29,534 nucleotides of DNA from JAPUDQ01 sp049289035 (GTDB lineage Bacteria; Patescibacteriota; Saccharimonadia; Saccharimonadales; Saccharimonadaceae), in the NCBI GenBank assembly GCA_049289035.1, contig JBAQIV010000068.1, positions 1 to 29,534 on the forward strand. Reading direction: 5' to 3'. Positions within the stretch are counted from its first letter, which is position 1. Every line of letters begins with the position of its first letter. The notes under the pieces are model-generated. The model saw only the letters and a list, made by a program, of their open reading frames with translations. It did no database searches and was not told the DNA's origin. Shown in pieces: positions 20,587-29,220 of the stretch. Position numbers and translations under genes: made by a program.

Positions 20587-21111
20587 ATGATCAGGTTCCT
20601 GCCTAATGCGTTGACGCTGAGTCGCATGCCTCTGGCGGTGTCGCTGCTCTATTTTGCAGCACAGGCGAACTGGGCGACGGCCGCCATTCTGTTTTTTGTC
20701 GGTCTTGCGACTGACTTTCTCGACGGCGCGCTCGCCCGGCGGCTGAAAGTGACGAGCACGCTAGGCGGACAGGTCCTCGAGCCCATTTGCGACCTAGCGC
20801 TAGCAGTAGCAGGTGTCATAGGATTGCTCATGGCCCGGCAGCTCAGTCTACAGGTTGCATGTGGCTTGGCGGCCCTAACCATTCTGTTGCACGCCGCAAA
20901 TACGTACGGTAATCAGACGATCCAGAAACATGCCTACTACCTCCATCCTCTTTTCTATATCGCTGTTATATGCGGTACGGGATTGGGATATCTCGCCCTC
21001 GCTGTGCCCACTTCGCTCTATGCGTACATCGTTTCGGTGTATGTGGGGGTGTGGTGTGCTGTCGGCTATGCGAAACGGCAGAGAGTGCAAGACTGGTTCA
21101 AAAAGCTATGA
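20587..21111 (+). CDS. CDP-alcohol phosphatidyltransferase (PgsA-like)
   Basis: 174 aa with about five to six membrane helices. The family motif D-x2-DG-x2-AR-x8-G-x3-D-x3-D is present as DFLDGALARR ... LGGQVLEPICD, with Glu in place of the third Asp. The family joins a CDP-activated lipid to an alcohol (glycerol phosphate, inositol phosphate, serine) at the inner face of the membrane; the acceptor cannot be told from sequence. The D-to-E change at a metal ligand is unusual. The start at 20587 is set by AGGAG 6 nt upstream; an in-frame TTG at 20581 is less likely. Confidence 0.88.
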   Translation: MIRFLPNALTLSRMPLAVSLLYFAAQANWATAAILFFVGLATDFLDGALARRLKVTSTLGGQVLEPICDLALAVAGVIGLLMARQLSLQVACGLAALTILLHAANTYGNQTIQKHAYYLHPLFYIAVICGTGLGYLALAVPTSLYAYIVSVYVGVWCAVGYAKRQRVQDWFKKL

Positions 21112-21130
21112 TCAAACTTCTAGACAAGGG

Positions 21131-21171
21131 AGCCGCCCAAGTATCCGCCTAACAGCGGAGAAAGGGCGGCT
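21131..21171 (+). other. Strong hairpin downstream of the phosphatidyltransferase gene
   Basis: AGCCGCCC (21131-21138) pairs perfectly with GGGCGGCT (21164-21171), and TCCGC/GCGGA (21144-21148 with 21155-21159) pair inside it. No T-run follows, so it may be a weak or factor-assisted terminator, or a 3' stabilising structure. Confidence 0.55.
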
Positions 21172-21230
21172 TCGTCATGCCATGGCACATAGTAAGTATG
21201 GTATTATAACAACAATAGTTAAAGGACAGT

Positions 21231-22424
21231 ATGCGAATCGTCTTATCGAGTGAGAGTTATTGGCCTAACAAAGATGGCGGAGCAGTTTTCGAACACCGTC
21301 TAGTAAGTGAATTGGTTGCTGCCGGACATGAAGTGGCAGTGCTGGCACCAGGTCAGCATTGGCGTAGCTCTATACAACATGATGACGCTGGAGTGATTTA
21401 TCGGACGCCGTCGGTTGTATTACCATTTTCGAAGCGGCAGTATCGGGTCACCTACTACGCACGCTCCCAGGTGCGACGAATGATGCGTGAGTTTTGTCCA
21501 GAAGTTATTCACATTCATACTATGGGCATCTTGGGTAGCTGTCTACTACGCGCAGCGCAGCGCCGTGGTCTGCCAGTGGTTGCGACAAATCATTTGATGC
21601 CCGAAAATCTATTGATGAGCATGCCGAGCTGGATTCAAAAGAATGCATGGCTACACAGAATTATGTGGAAGCGTATCGTTGCATTTCATGAGCGCTGCGA
21701 TATTGTCACGAGTCCGACACCAAGTGCAACAGCACTGCTCACACGATACGGTTTGACGCGGCCGTTATATGCCATAAGTAATGGTATGGACACGACTGAC
21801 TATCGCCCAGCGAATCCACAAGAGTCGAGTATAGGCGTTTTGAAAGATCTAGGTATAGGACGGCGTGATTATGTCTTGTACCTAGGGCGCATAGGGGCTG
21901 AGAAACGAATCGACACGCTTTTGGAAGCGTACGCGACACTTGCACACGAATACCCTACCCACGACCTCGTGATTGCTGGCAAAGGTAACCGACTCGAGGC
22001 ACTTCAGCGTCGTGCTCGTGAGCTGGGCTGTGATGACAGGACACATTTTACAGGCTTAGTGACTGATGAACAGAAAAAATCACTGTATCAGCAGGCGGCG
22101 CTGTACTGCATAACTTCACCAGCCGAGCTACAAAGTATTACAACCATGGAAGCAATGGCAAGTGGCTTACCGATTATCGCTGTCGATGTGGTTGCGCTTC
22201 ATGAGCTGTGCCACGATGGCAAGAATGGCTATCTCATACCTGTTGATGATGTCGAGGCATGCGCTCGAAAACTACGCCTCTTACTAAACGACGAAGCGCG
22301 ACGACACAAGTTTGGTGAGTGGTCACGAGAATATATTATCGCCCACCATGACAATCGACGTACATATGAGCAGTTCACCGCCCTTTACCATCAGCTGATC
22401 TGTGAACCGCCACAGCACACGTAA
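21231..22424 (+). CDS. GT4 family glycosyltransferase (1)
   Basis: 397 aa, GT-B fold. The N-terminal half opens MRIVLSSESYWPNKDGGAVFEH; the donor domain begins VLYLGRIGAEKRIDTLLEAY and has the E-x7-E motif in AELQSITTMEAMASGLPII. These are retaining nucleotide-sugar glycosyltransferases; substrate is unknown. It has AAAGGA 4 nt before ATG, so it uses a Shine-Dalgarno start, and a TATTAT -10 at about 21202-21207. It is the plus-strand partner facing the convergent GT4/glycosidase pair, with a gap of 7 bp. Confidence 0.93.
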   Translation: MRIVLSSESYWPNKDGGAVFEHRLVSELVAAGHEVAVLAPGQHWRSSIQHDDAGVIYRTPSVVLPFSKRQYRVTYYARSQVRRMMREFCPEVIHIHTMGILGSCLLRAAQRRGLPVVATNHLMPENLLMSMPSWIQKNAWLHRIMWKRIVAFHERCDIVTSPTPSATALLTRYGLTRPLYAISNGMDTTDYRPANPQESSIGVLKDLGIGRRDYVLYLGRIGAEKRIDTLLEAYATLAHEYPTHDLVIAGKGNRLEALQRRARELGCDDRTHFTGLVTDEQKKSLYQQAALYCITSPAELQSITTMEAMASGLPIIAVDVVALHELCHDGKNGYLIPVDDVEACARKLRLLLNDEARRHKFGEWSREYIIAHHDNRRTYEQFTALYHQLICEPPQHT

Positions 22425-22431
22425 GATTGCT

Positions 22432-23697
22432 TCAATCAATCTTGGCTTTTTGAGATACTGAGTTATAAATTGAGAGGAAGCGTTGGCACATTTGCGCTGC
22501 CGTCAGATGGGACGACAGTAATTTTGACTGCTGCTGCATCGAACGTAACAAAGAGGGGTGAGTGAGGAGTTGGTGCATCCCATCCTTGAATGCACTGACA
22601 CTATGATTAATTAATAGCGAATTTTTATCGGTTACGCCGACTTTCAGGCGGTTGTCACAGTACAATATGGCGGCGCCAGCGCTGGCTGCCTCAGCGAGCA
22701 CCATACCCTGCGTATCGAACCGGTATGACGCAAACACGAATACATCACTATTGGCAAACTCGTTGGCGACGCGTTCGTGATCTTCGAAATGCCCAAGAAA
22801 TTGTATACGATTTCTTGGGCGCAATTCATGTGCCAACTGCTTGAGGGAACTTTCTTCGGTGCCGGTACCAAGTATGTAGAGCTCTGCATTGCACTCGGGC
22901 AGTGCGGCAAACGCCCTAATGATGATATCGACTCTTTTTTCTGGGTCCAGCCGTCCGCAGCTTAAAAAGCGGATGGTGTCATCGAGTGATCTGATGCGCC
23001 GAGCATGACGAAACACATCGTTGATGCCGTTAGGGATGACAAACCCTCTGTCAGCTATGAGGCCTCGTGTTGCGTCATTGATGTTGTTGATCACGAACTC
23101 AGCCGGTGACGTAAATGCATCGACAAATCGTGCTAGTTTGGCGACGGACTTCCAGTCGAACCTTGCTAAACGAGTGTCTTCGACTGACGTTAGTTTTCTT
23201 GGCGATCGTACTTTGACTCGATCACGATCACTTCTGATTCGTTTCATCATAAATGGCGCGAATTTCATAAATGTATAGGTGTTGAGTGCGGCGCTCAACG
23301 GTGCTGTGCGATGAGTACCGGCGTAATTAGAATGAAATGTATGCACGTGCGGTATGCCACATTTCTTTGCGATTTTAGCGGCCAAAAACATAGCACCCCG
23401 TTCATTTTGCGAGTGGACGATATCGAATGTGTAGCGTTTCATAATGTCTTCAGCCAGTGCATCACCAAACTTGAGAGAACAGAGAAAGCTAGGTGTGCCG
23501 TGGATATGCCACGAGTCCAGCACTTCTGATTTGATACCAGTCGGCGCGACAAAAAAAGGCCTTGGGGCGAATAACACCACGTCGTGACCTAATGCGTGCA
23601 GCTCACTAATTTGCAACTCGATTGAACGGGCTACGCCGCCGGAATTGGGGTAAAAATCGTCGGTAAATATACCGATACGGAGGGGTGCCGTGTTCAT
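22432..23697 (-). CDS. GT4 family glycosyltransferase (2), glycolipid-synthase type
   Basis: 421 aa. LRIGIFTDDFYPNSGGVARS is the acceptor-domain opening; FLSCGRLDPEKRVDIIIRAF begins the donor domain; FDTQGMVLAEAASAG carries the DTQG variant of the EX7E motif, typical of diacylglycerol glucosyltransferases and PimB-type enzymes. The start at 23697 is chosen because the glycosidase gene upstream ends ATGA over it, and TACAAT lies 6 nt before. An N-terminal extension to 23781 would overlap that gene and is rejected. It is probably translated by coupling to the upstream gene. Confidence 0.92.
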   Translation of the reverse strand: MNTAPLRIGIFTDDFYPNSGGVARSIELQISELHALGHDVVLFAPRPFFVAPTGIKSEVLDSWHIHGTPSFLCSLKFGDALAEDIMKRYTFDIVHSQNERGAMFLAAKIAKKCGIPHVHTFHSNYAGTHRTAPLSAALNTYTFMKFAPFMMKRIRSDRDRVKVRSPRKLTSVEDTRLARFDWKSVAKLARFVDAFTSPAEFVINNINDATRGLIADRGFVIPNGINDVFRHARRIRSLDDTIRFLSCGRLDPEKRVDIIIRAFAALPECNAELYILGTGTEESSLKQLAHELRPRNRIQFLGHFEDHERVANEFANSDVFVFASYRFDTQGMVLAEAASAGAAILYCDNRLKVGVTDKNSLLINHSVSAFKDGMHQLLTHPSLLRSMQQQSKLLSSHLTAAQMCQRFLSIYNSVSQKAKID

Positions 23698-24800
23698 GGT
23701 GCTATTGTAACAGAGTTCACCTCGTTCCTCACTGTCTCCCAAATCCTCGGATCGCCATGGACTTTGCGCCAGTACCACCATTCGCTACCCCAGGTGTAGA
23801 TGTCGTTCATACCAAGTTCTCGAGCAAAATAAAGGCTATTTTTGATCTGTTCTGGGCTCATGGATTTGTCTTGTTCGTCGGTCGAAAGACGTAGTGTATC
23901 GGTTGGCCCCCATGGTTCGAGTTGCAGCTCATGAATGAAGGAGTCGCGACCTGTCGTGAGTTTGATGATTCCAACACGAGCGCGGTGATACCAGATGGGG
24001 GTCGGGTATGTCAAATAGCCTTTGTATGGTCCGGTTTTCTCACTCCAGACAGTGCGGTAGACTGAAAAGCCGTATTTGTCTGGTACTGGCGGGTTAAACG
24101 GCAGGCCGTGCTGGTCACTGAGACTCATCCAAACTGGTTTTTTCGACCATGATTTCACCAGGTTAAATTCTTCGTTGAGTCGCACGGTGTCAGGCGCGTC
24201 ACACGTGCCAAACCAGTTATTGACGCCTTCGTTTTCGAGTTGCCAACTTTCGAGTGCTGGATGATTTTCATAGCGTTTGACGACGATTTCCATGTAAGCG
24301 TAGAGAGCTTGTTTCCAGTCATTACCTTTGAGGGTGAGCGCCCAGTCGGGCTGGTGGCATTCGGGCCAGCGCGGTTGGCGTAGGCCTATGGCCAAAGAAA
24401 CTTTTGCACCCCGCGCCGCCGCTTCATTCATCTGCCAGTCAAGTGTACTAAAGTCCAGTTGCCCGCGGGCTGGCTCGTGCACGTCCCAATAGCTCATGAG
24501 ACGAAATGACCGCAGTTTCATATCGTCGAGTAGCGCTACATAATTGGCGCGCCAGTCGAGGCCCATTTCAATCGAACGCTTTTCTGAAAAACTTACTCCT
24601 ATGCGCGGGTGCGCGACAGGCGGGAAAAATACTGGGTTCCACCAGGGTGCTGTCAGAAAAACGAAAATCGCGATACCGATACCGAGCACAGTCCGACGTA
24701 GCCAGGTGCGTGACCATACGGTCCGAACCCGTACTCGCCATGACGCGTGCGGGCTTTTTAGTTTTTTCGTCTGGGAGTGAGGTTTTTTATGGTTTGCCAT
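23694..24800 (-). CDS. Membrane-anchored TIM-barrel glycoside-hydrolase-like protein
   Basis: 368 aa. A Lys-rich cytoplasmic tail and a membrane helix (about residues 36-55) precede a barrel with GH clan A features. RSFRLMSYWDVHEPARGQLDFSTLDWQM is an early strand; SWQLENEGVN gives the Asn-Glu pair N190/E191 (likely acid/base); ELQLEPWG gives E295 (candidate nucleophile, strand 7); and YTWGSEWWYW is the strand 8 Trp. All proposed catalytic residues are present, so it may be active on glycans outside the membrane. I cannot name the GH family. It is co-transcribed with the GT4 enzyme downstream (4-bp ATGA overlap). Confidence 0.85.
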   Translation of the reverse strand: MANHKKPHSQTKKLKSPHASWRVRVRTVWSRTWLRRTVLGIGIAIFVFLTAPWWNPVFFPPVAHPRIGVSFSEKRSIEMGLDWRANYVALLDDMKLRSFRLMSYWDVHEPARGQLDFSTLDWQMNEAAARGAKVSLAIGLRQPRWPECHQPDWALTLKGNDWKQALYAYMEIVVKRYENHPALESWQLENEGVNNWFGTCDAPDTVRLNEEFNLVKSWSKKPVWMSLSDQHGLPFNPPVPDKYGFSVYRTVWSEKTGPYKGYLTYPTPIWYHRARVGIIKLTTGRDSFIHELQLEPWGPTDTLRLSTDEQDKSMSPEQIKNSLYFARELGMNDIYTWGSEWWYWRKVHGDPRIWETVRNEVNSVTIAP

Positions 24801-24876
24801 AATCGGTATAGAAACTAGTATATAGGTAAAATGCGTCGTGCGACAAGCTATGTTTGCTATAATGAGTCAAAGAATT

Positions 24877-26175
24877 ATGCGTATAGGCTTATTTACGGAC
24901 ACGTATTTACCGTCCATCAATGGCATTGTCTATGTGGTGGAATCCCTCAAAAAGCATCTTATGAATGCGGGTCATGAGGTGTATGTCTTTTGCCCAGCGC
25001 GTTCAATTCGACCGAGCAAACACGCCGAAGCTCTCGATGAAGATGACCATGTCATACGCTTCCCGAGTGTCAAGAGTGGTTTTTTTGACGATTTTGACCT
25101 GAGTCTATTCTTCCCTCCGAAAGTTATAGCGCAGATCAATCACCTTGATCTTGACATTGTCCATATTTTTACGCCGTCGCAGGTGGGTTTAATCGGTATC
25201 CAGGCGGCCTACAAATACGATATACCGTTTGTCGTACAGCACTCTACGGATCTCTATGAGTTCGCCGAGCACTACCCAAGCGTGCTCCCAGGGGCACTAG
25301 CACTCGCAAGCGTCATACTTCCTATGACCGTAAAACTTGAAACAAATGAAATAAAAGAGATAGCAAAATTGTATCGACCACGTCGAGGAGCGGCTAAGTG
25401 GAATAAAGATATCATAGAAAAAGGTATTACCATGCTATATAGCAAAGCCGATGCCGTGATTGCTCTCAGCCGTAAAAGTCAGCGCCAACTTGAAAGTTGG
25501 CAAACGGAAGATATGAATTATCCCGTGACACTTTTGCCGAGTGGTGTCGATGCGATTCCCTTGGCTACCCCAGAGAGTATAACACTATTTAAAAGTCAAC
25601 ATCATATCGATGACAATGATTTGGTCTATGGTTTCGTCGGGCGTCTGGGCGCTGAGAAAAACCTAGAGGTTCTTATCGACGCTTTTCCGTTGATTGCTGA
25701 GCACTGTCCAGAGGCGAGACTGGTTTTTGTCGGTGATTTTGATTATCGACCGCAGCTAGAAGCAATGGCCCAGGCAACTGGGTATGGTGACCGTATTACG
25801 TTTACAGGGTCAATCAAACGAGAGCTGTTAGGTGCGGCGTATGCATCGTTTGATGTCTTTACTTTTCCTTCACTGAAAGACACTCAGGGGTGGGCAATCC
25901 ATGAAGCGGCACATGCGGGGCTACCTATAATCTTGATCGACCAAGTAGTATCTGAAGTGGTGAAGAACGGCGAAAACGGTTTGTTTGCAGAGAATAATGC
26001 TGCCAGTCTCGCCGATTGTGTGCAACAACTTTTTGCTAATGTGAAGCTACGACAGTCATATGGACGGAAAAGTAAAAAACTTGCGCAGGGTTTCAGTGAA
26101 AAAAGTCAGACAAAAAAAGTCATCGCGCTGTATCAATCATGTATTGCGTCGCATATAGAACGAACGGAAGATTAG
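24877..26175 (+). CDS. GT4 family glycosyltransferase (3), diacylglycerol-glucosyltransferase type
   Basis: 432 aa. MRIGLFTDTYLPSINGIVYVVESLKKHL is the standard opening of glucosyl-diacylglycerol synthases; VYGFVGRLGAEKNLEVLIDAF and FPSLKDTQGWAIHEAAHAGLPII complete the donor site with the DTQG variant. It probably puts a sugar on a lipid at the inner membrane face (inference from motif type). The start at 24877 is chosen from the family opening; TATAAT at 24858-24863 would give a leader of about 7 nt and there is no Shine-Dalgarno sequence. Longer starts overlap that promoter. The next gene follows after 3 nt. Confidence 0.93.
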   Translation: MRIGLFTDTYLPSINGIVYVVESLKKHLMNAGHEVYVFCPARSIRPSKHAEALDEDDHVIRFPSVKSGFFDDFDLSLFFPPKVIAQINHLDLDIVHIFTPSQVGLIGIQAAYKYDIPFVVQHSTDLYEFAEHYPSVLPGALALASVILPMTVKLETNEIKEIAKLYRPRRGAAKWNKDIIEKGITMLYSKADAVIALSRKSQRQLESWQTEDMNYPVTLLPSGVDAIPLATPESITLFKSQHHIDDNDLVYGFVGRLGAEKNLEVLIDAFPLIAEHCPEARLVFVGDFDYRPQLEAMAQATGYGDRITFTGSIKRELLGAAYASFDVFTFPSLKDTQGWAIHEAAHAGLPIILIDQVVSEVVKNGENGLFAENNAASLADCVQQLFANVKLRQSYGRKSKKLAQGFSEKSQTKKVIALYQSCIASHIERTED

Positions 26176-26178
26176 TAT

Positions 26179-27024
26179 ATGGCAGTTAGTTTACAGTCTG
26201 AAACACACCCCGCAGATGTATCACGCCGCTTCACAACACACGACATGGCAAAGTATCTGAGCCTCGTACTCCTTATCATAGGTACTATCCTCACGATACC
26301 ACTCGAAAATAAAATGCTCGGCTATGCATTATTGGCAACTGGCGCCCTCTTATCGATAGGTAGCAATGCTGCATATTTCCGGCATATTATACTTGTGTTT
26401 GTGTCGATTGCGATTATTGGTATAACACCTATAAGTACCAGTATTGACTTGTTGCATATCGTGTCTATGGGCGCCCTGATAGGACTTGCTGTCGTTATCC
26501 CCTATGTCGTAACGCGGTATGTCTACAAAGAAAAAATCATTCGTTTTCCTCTTGGTAGGCATACGTGGACACGAGGCCACTTGGGGTACCTTTTGCTTGC
26601 ACTGGCGCTAAGTTACCTCATACTTCCTTACTGGATGCAATCAACAGGCGCCTACCAGAACTGGTCGGTGGTTGCTGATCCGTATCACCTCTTCGTTTTG
26701 TTTCTAGGAACCAATGGCCTGGGAATTTGGGACGAGCTTTTCTTTATCGTGACAGTGCTGGCTTTATTAAAGCGTCACGTACCATTTCACCTGGCGAACA
26801 TGATTCAAGCAGTACTTTTTACTTCATTTTTATACGAACTAGGATTTCGAGGATGGGCGCCGCTCGTCATCTACCCATTCGCATTGCTGCAAGGTTTAGT
26901 GTTTCGTAAAACTGATAATTTAACGTACATTATCGCTATCCATTTGACGATCGACTTTATATTGTATCTCGCACTTATCAATGCCCATTATCCGCACCTG
27001 ATTAATATATTCGTAACTCGTTGA
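26179..27024 (+). CDS. CPBP-like multi-pass membrane protein (1)
   Basis: 281 aa with about eight hydrophobic helices. The CPBP/ABI-type signature is present in weakened form: WDELFF (D185/E186) in place of EExxxR, FTSFLYELGF in place of FxxxH, and AIHLTIDF with H255/D259 as the HxxxD motif. Canonical CPBP members are intramembrane glutamic proteases (such as Rce1) or bacteriocin-immunity proteins. The first Glu is Asp and the Arg is missing, so activity is uncertain. It follows the GT4 gene by 3 nt and overlaps its paralogue through TGATG, giving a three-gene operon. Confidence 0.8.
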   Translation: MAVSLQSETHPADVSRRFTTHDMAKYLSLVLLIIGTILTIPLENKMLGYALLATGALLSIGSNAAYFRHIILVFVSIAIIGITPISTSIDLLHIVSMGALIGLAVVIPYVVTRYVYKEKIIRFPLGRHTWTRGHLGYLLLALALSYLILPYWMQSTGAYQNWSVVADPYHLFVLFLGTNGLGIWDELFFIVTVLALLKRHVPFHLANMIQAVLFTSFLYELGFRGWAPLVIYPFALLQGLVFRKTDNLTYIIAIHLTIDFILYLALINAHYPHLINIFVTR

Positions 27025-27830
27025 TGGAAAACATGCGTAGCAGTTTACGTGACATTCAGCTAAGTTACTTTCTTCCGGCATGTTTGATAAGCCTCGGGTA
27101 CATTTTGATCTCAGCATCGTTCAGTCAATCGCTCGGCTATACTTTACTTGGTCTTACTTTGATCTTAATCGCTCTTCGTCGTGATTCGAAAGAGCGTTGG
27201 TATTTCTTGTGGCTATGGATCGGTGTGTTTATCCTATCGCTTGTTGTAGTTGATACGGCCGTCAATTTTCATAATTTTGTCGTAATGACCTCTGGCTTGA
27301 TCGCATCGGTCGTGATTCCGTATGTTCTGGCGCACAGAAAATATAAGCACTCATTTGTCCATATGGGACTTGACTTTCGGCGACGGTGGACGAGAAAAGA
27401 AATTGGATTCGTTGTATTTGCCGTGACAATGACAGCGTTCTGGCAGCCATTTTATTTTTTGACGACCAACGCACATAGTCACTGGCACTTTGATAACTGG
27501 TTTAACGTCCTCGTGTCGTTTGTCGTGATTATGATCATTGGGTTGTGGGAAGAGTTTTTCTTTATCGCACTTGTGCTGACGATCTATAAGCAGTATCTGC
27601 CGTTTTGGGGTGCAAATGCACTCCAAGCAAGTATGTTTGCGAGTTTTCTCTATCAGATGGGATTCACTGGCTGGATTGTGCCATTGGTAATGGTATATGC
27701 CCTATACCAAGGCTATGTCTTTCATGTAACACGCAGTCTTTTTGTCACTATTACGATTCATGTGCTCGTTGATCTTATCGTATTCCTGTCACTACTCTAT
27801 AGTTCGCACCCTGGTTTTTTGTTCGGTTAA
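27024..27830 (+). CDS. CPBP-like multi-pass membrane protein (2), paralogue of the preceding gene
   Basis: 268 aa with about eight hydrophobic helices and the same order of motifs as its neighbour: GLWEEFFFI (E176/E177, no Arg at the expected place), FASFLYQMGF and TIHVLVDL (H246/D250). The shared layout shows a tandem duplication that has since diverged. The start at 27024 gives a TGATG overlap with the preceding stop; the TTG at 27021 is not needed. Its stop TAA overlaps that of the convergent btuR-like gene in the palindrome TTAA (27827-27830). Confidence 0.82.
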   Translation: MENMRSSLRDIQLSYFLPACLISLGYILISASFSQSLGYTLLGLTLILIALRRDSKERWYFLWLWIGVFILSLVVVDTAVNFHNFVVMTSGLIASVVIPYVLAHRKYKHSFVHMGLDFRRRWTRKEIGFVVFAVTMTAFWQPFYFLTTNAHSHWHFDNWFNVLVSFVVIMIIGLWEEFFFIALVLTIYKQYLPFWGANALQASMFASFLYQMGFTGWIVPLVMVYALYQGYVFHVTRSLFVTITIHVLVDLIVFLSLLYSSHPGFLFG

Positions 27831-28393
27831 AAATCAATCCCCTTGTTCGCCAAGTATTTTTCGTCGAAATGGTGCTTTAGTTTGGCCATGTCGGTTGCAA
27901 TGTCGACGTGGTCGAGTAGAAATGGCGGGAAGCCGCGGCCAGTTAGGCAGAGGCTTGTCTTGGGGTCGCGTGATTTTATGAGTTTTTTGAGGTCACCTTC
28001 GCGAAGCAAGCCGTCGTGGACGGCGTTGTTGATCTCGTCGCAGATGACGAGTTGGTACTTGCCACTCTTGGCGCATTTCATGGCGAAGTCGTAGGTTTTG
28101 CGGGCAAATTGTTTGTGCTCATGTGCCGTCGCGTCAGAACTGAGCTCACCTGCTTCAAAAAACCCCAACCCACCTTTGTAAAAGTCCAGCTGGTCTGCAA
28201 AGGTCGGCATAATTTTTTGTATAAAATGATGCTCCGACACGTCCCACAACTTTATGAATTGTACATATGCCACACGCCAGCCAGCACCGAGCGCACGGAC
28301 CATAAGGCCTAAGCTCGCGCTAGTTTTGCCCTTGCCCTCCCCCGTGAAGACGACCGTCACGCTGTCTTTGGTCGAGAAATTTTCAAATGCCAT
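27827..28393 (-). CDS. Cob(I)yrinic acid a,c-diamide adenosyltransferase (BtuR/CobO family)
   Basis: 188 aa, normal length. Walker A is TGEGKGKTSASLG (residues 17-29), VAYVQFIKLW follows, and VICDEINNAVHDGLL (residues 117-130) is the family signature; SLCLTGRGFPPFLLDHVDIATDM is also conserved. The family transfers adenosyl from ATP to reduced corrinoids. No cobalamin biosynthesis, uptake or B12-dependent enzyme is seen nearby, so it may salvage corrinoids or act on something else. TATAAT lies 13 nt before ATG. It is convergent with the CPBP pair. Confidence 0.93.
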   Translation of the reverse strand: MAFENFSTKDSVTVVFTGEGKGKTSASLGLMVRALGAGWRVAYVQFIKLWDVSEHHFIQKIMPTFADQLDFYKGGLGFFEAGELSSDATAHEHKQFARKTYDFAMKCAKSGKYQLVICDEINNAVHDGLLREGDLKKLIKSRDPKTSLCLTGRGFPPFLLDHVDIATDMAKLKHHFDEKYLANKGIDF

Positions 28394-28468
28394 GGTATAT
28401 GAGTAGATTATAAAGGATAGACGACAAATTATGGAAAAAATTGCAAAATGCTATATCGATACTATACC

Positions 28469-29212
28469 CTAACGAATAGACGTGATTGTGGCCTGGGCTT
28501 CACTCACTCTTTTGGCGTCGGCACGAAGTGTGGTCATAATTTCATGTGCAGGTTGGTGGTCTGCGATCATGTCGCGCGCTAGCGCAAATAGTTCATGTCG
28601 AGCACGGTCGCTTTCTGGGTTGCACGATGGGTCGGCGTGTGTACCGCGCAGTATATCGACAATTTCAGCTAACTGAGTACGTGATGGCAAGGTTGAGCCG
28701 GGGTGTGTTTGCAGTTGTTCATACATCATAGCTTGCACAATATCGTGGGCGCTCTGCACCGCCTCTTTCCAGTAGTCATTGTAGCCCACCTCACCGCTTA
28801 ACTTATGCATCCCACGGTTGAGGTTGCTGACAGCGATAACTCGTTTGCTATACAGCGAAGCTTGCATGAGCGTTCTGTAAGGGTCTTTATCCTTTATACC
28901 GTCGTACCATGTCTCGATGGTTGATACAGCCTCATGGACTGCGTCTCCTCGTTGCCTTTTTCGGTCTGTCGTGTTGTCATCATCAGACATATCAAATGTC
29001 GGTAAATACCCAAACTCCTGGAATACATGGGCTAAGACTTCACTTCGTTTCTCATGAAGTGATTTGTCTCCCAAAATATCCTCCAGTGTCATGAGTGTGG
29101 TAAATACGTTACTTGCGGCTGTTTCAACCTCATAATCACTCATGCGCCATGCCAGTAGATTGTCTGGAGTACCTAAGTGCTCCACAATTGGTAAATGGTC
29201 GTTATCCGTCAT
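28469..29212 (-). CDS. Hypothetical helical protein (247 aa)
   Basis: A 247-aa acidic, helix-rich soluble protein with no recognised motif or membrane segment. Charged segments such as MSDDDNTTDRKRQRGD (about residues 76-91) look disordered; the C-terminal half has regular helices with spaced His and Asp. TATAAT (plus-strand 29220-29225) lies 7 nt before ATG and partly overlaps the 3' end of the upstream zinc-ribbon-like gene (stop at 29221), so it may be transcribed both alone and from upstream. Confidence 0.65.
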   Translation of the reverse strand: MTDNDHLPIVEHLGTPDNLLAWRMSDYEVETAASNVFTTLMTLEDILGDKSLHEKRSEVLAHVFQEFGYLPTFDMSDDDNTTDRKRQRGDAVHEAVSTIETWYDGIKDKDPYRTLMQASLYSKRVIAVSNLNRGMHKLSGEVGYNDYWKEAVQSAHDIVQAMMYEQLQTHPGSTLPSRTQLAEIVDILRGTHADPSCNPESDRARHELFALARDMIADHQPAHEIMTTLRADAKRVSEAQATITSIR

Positions 29213-29220
29213 ATTATATA

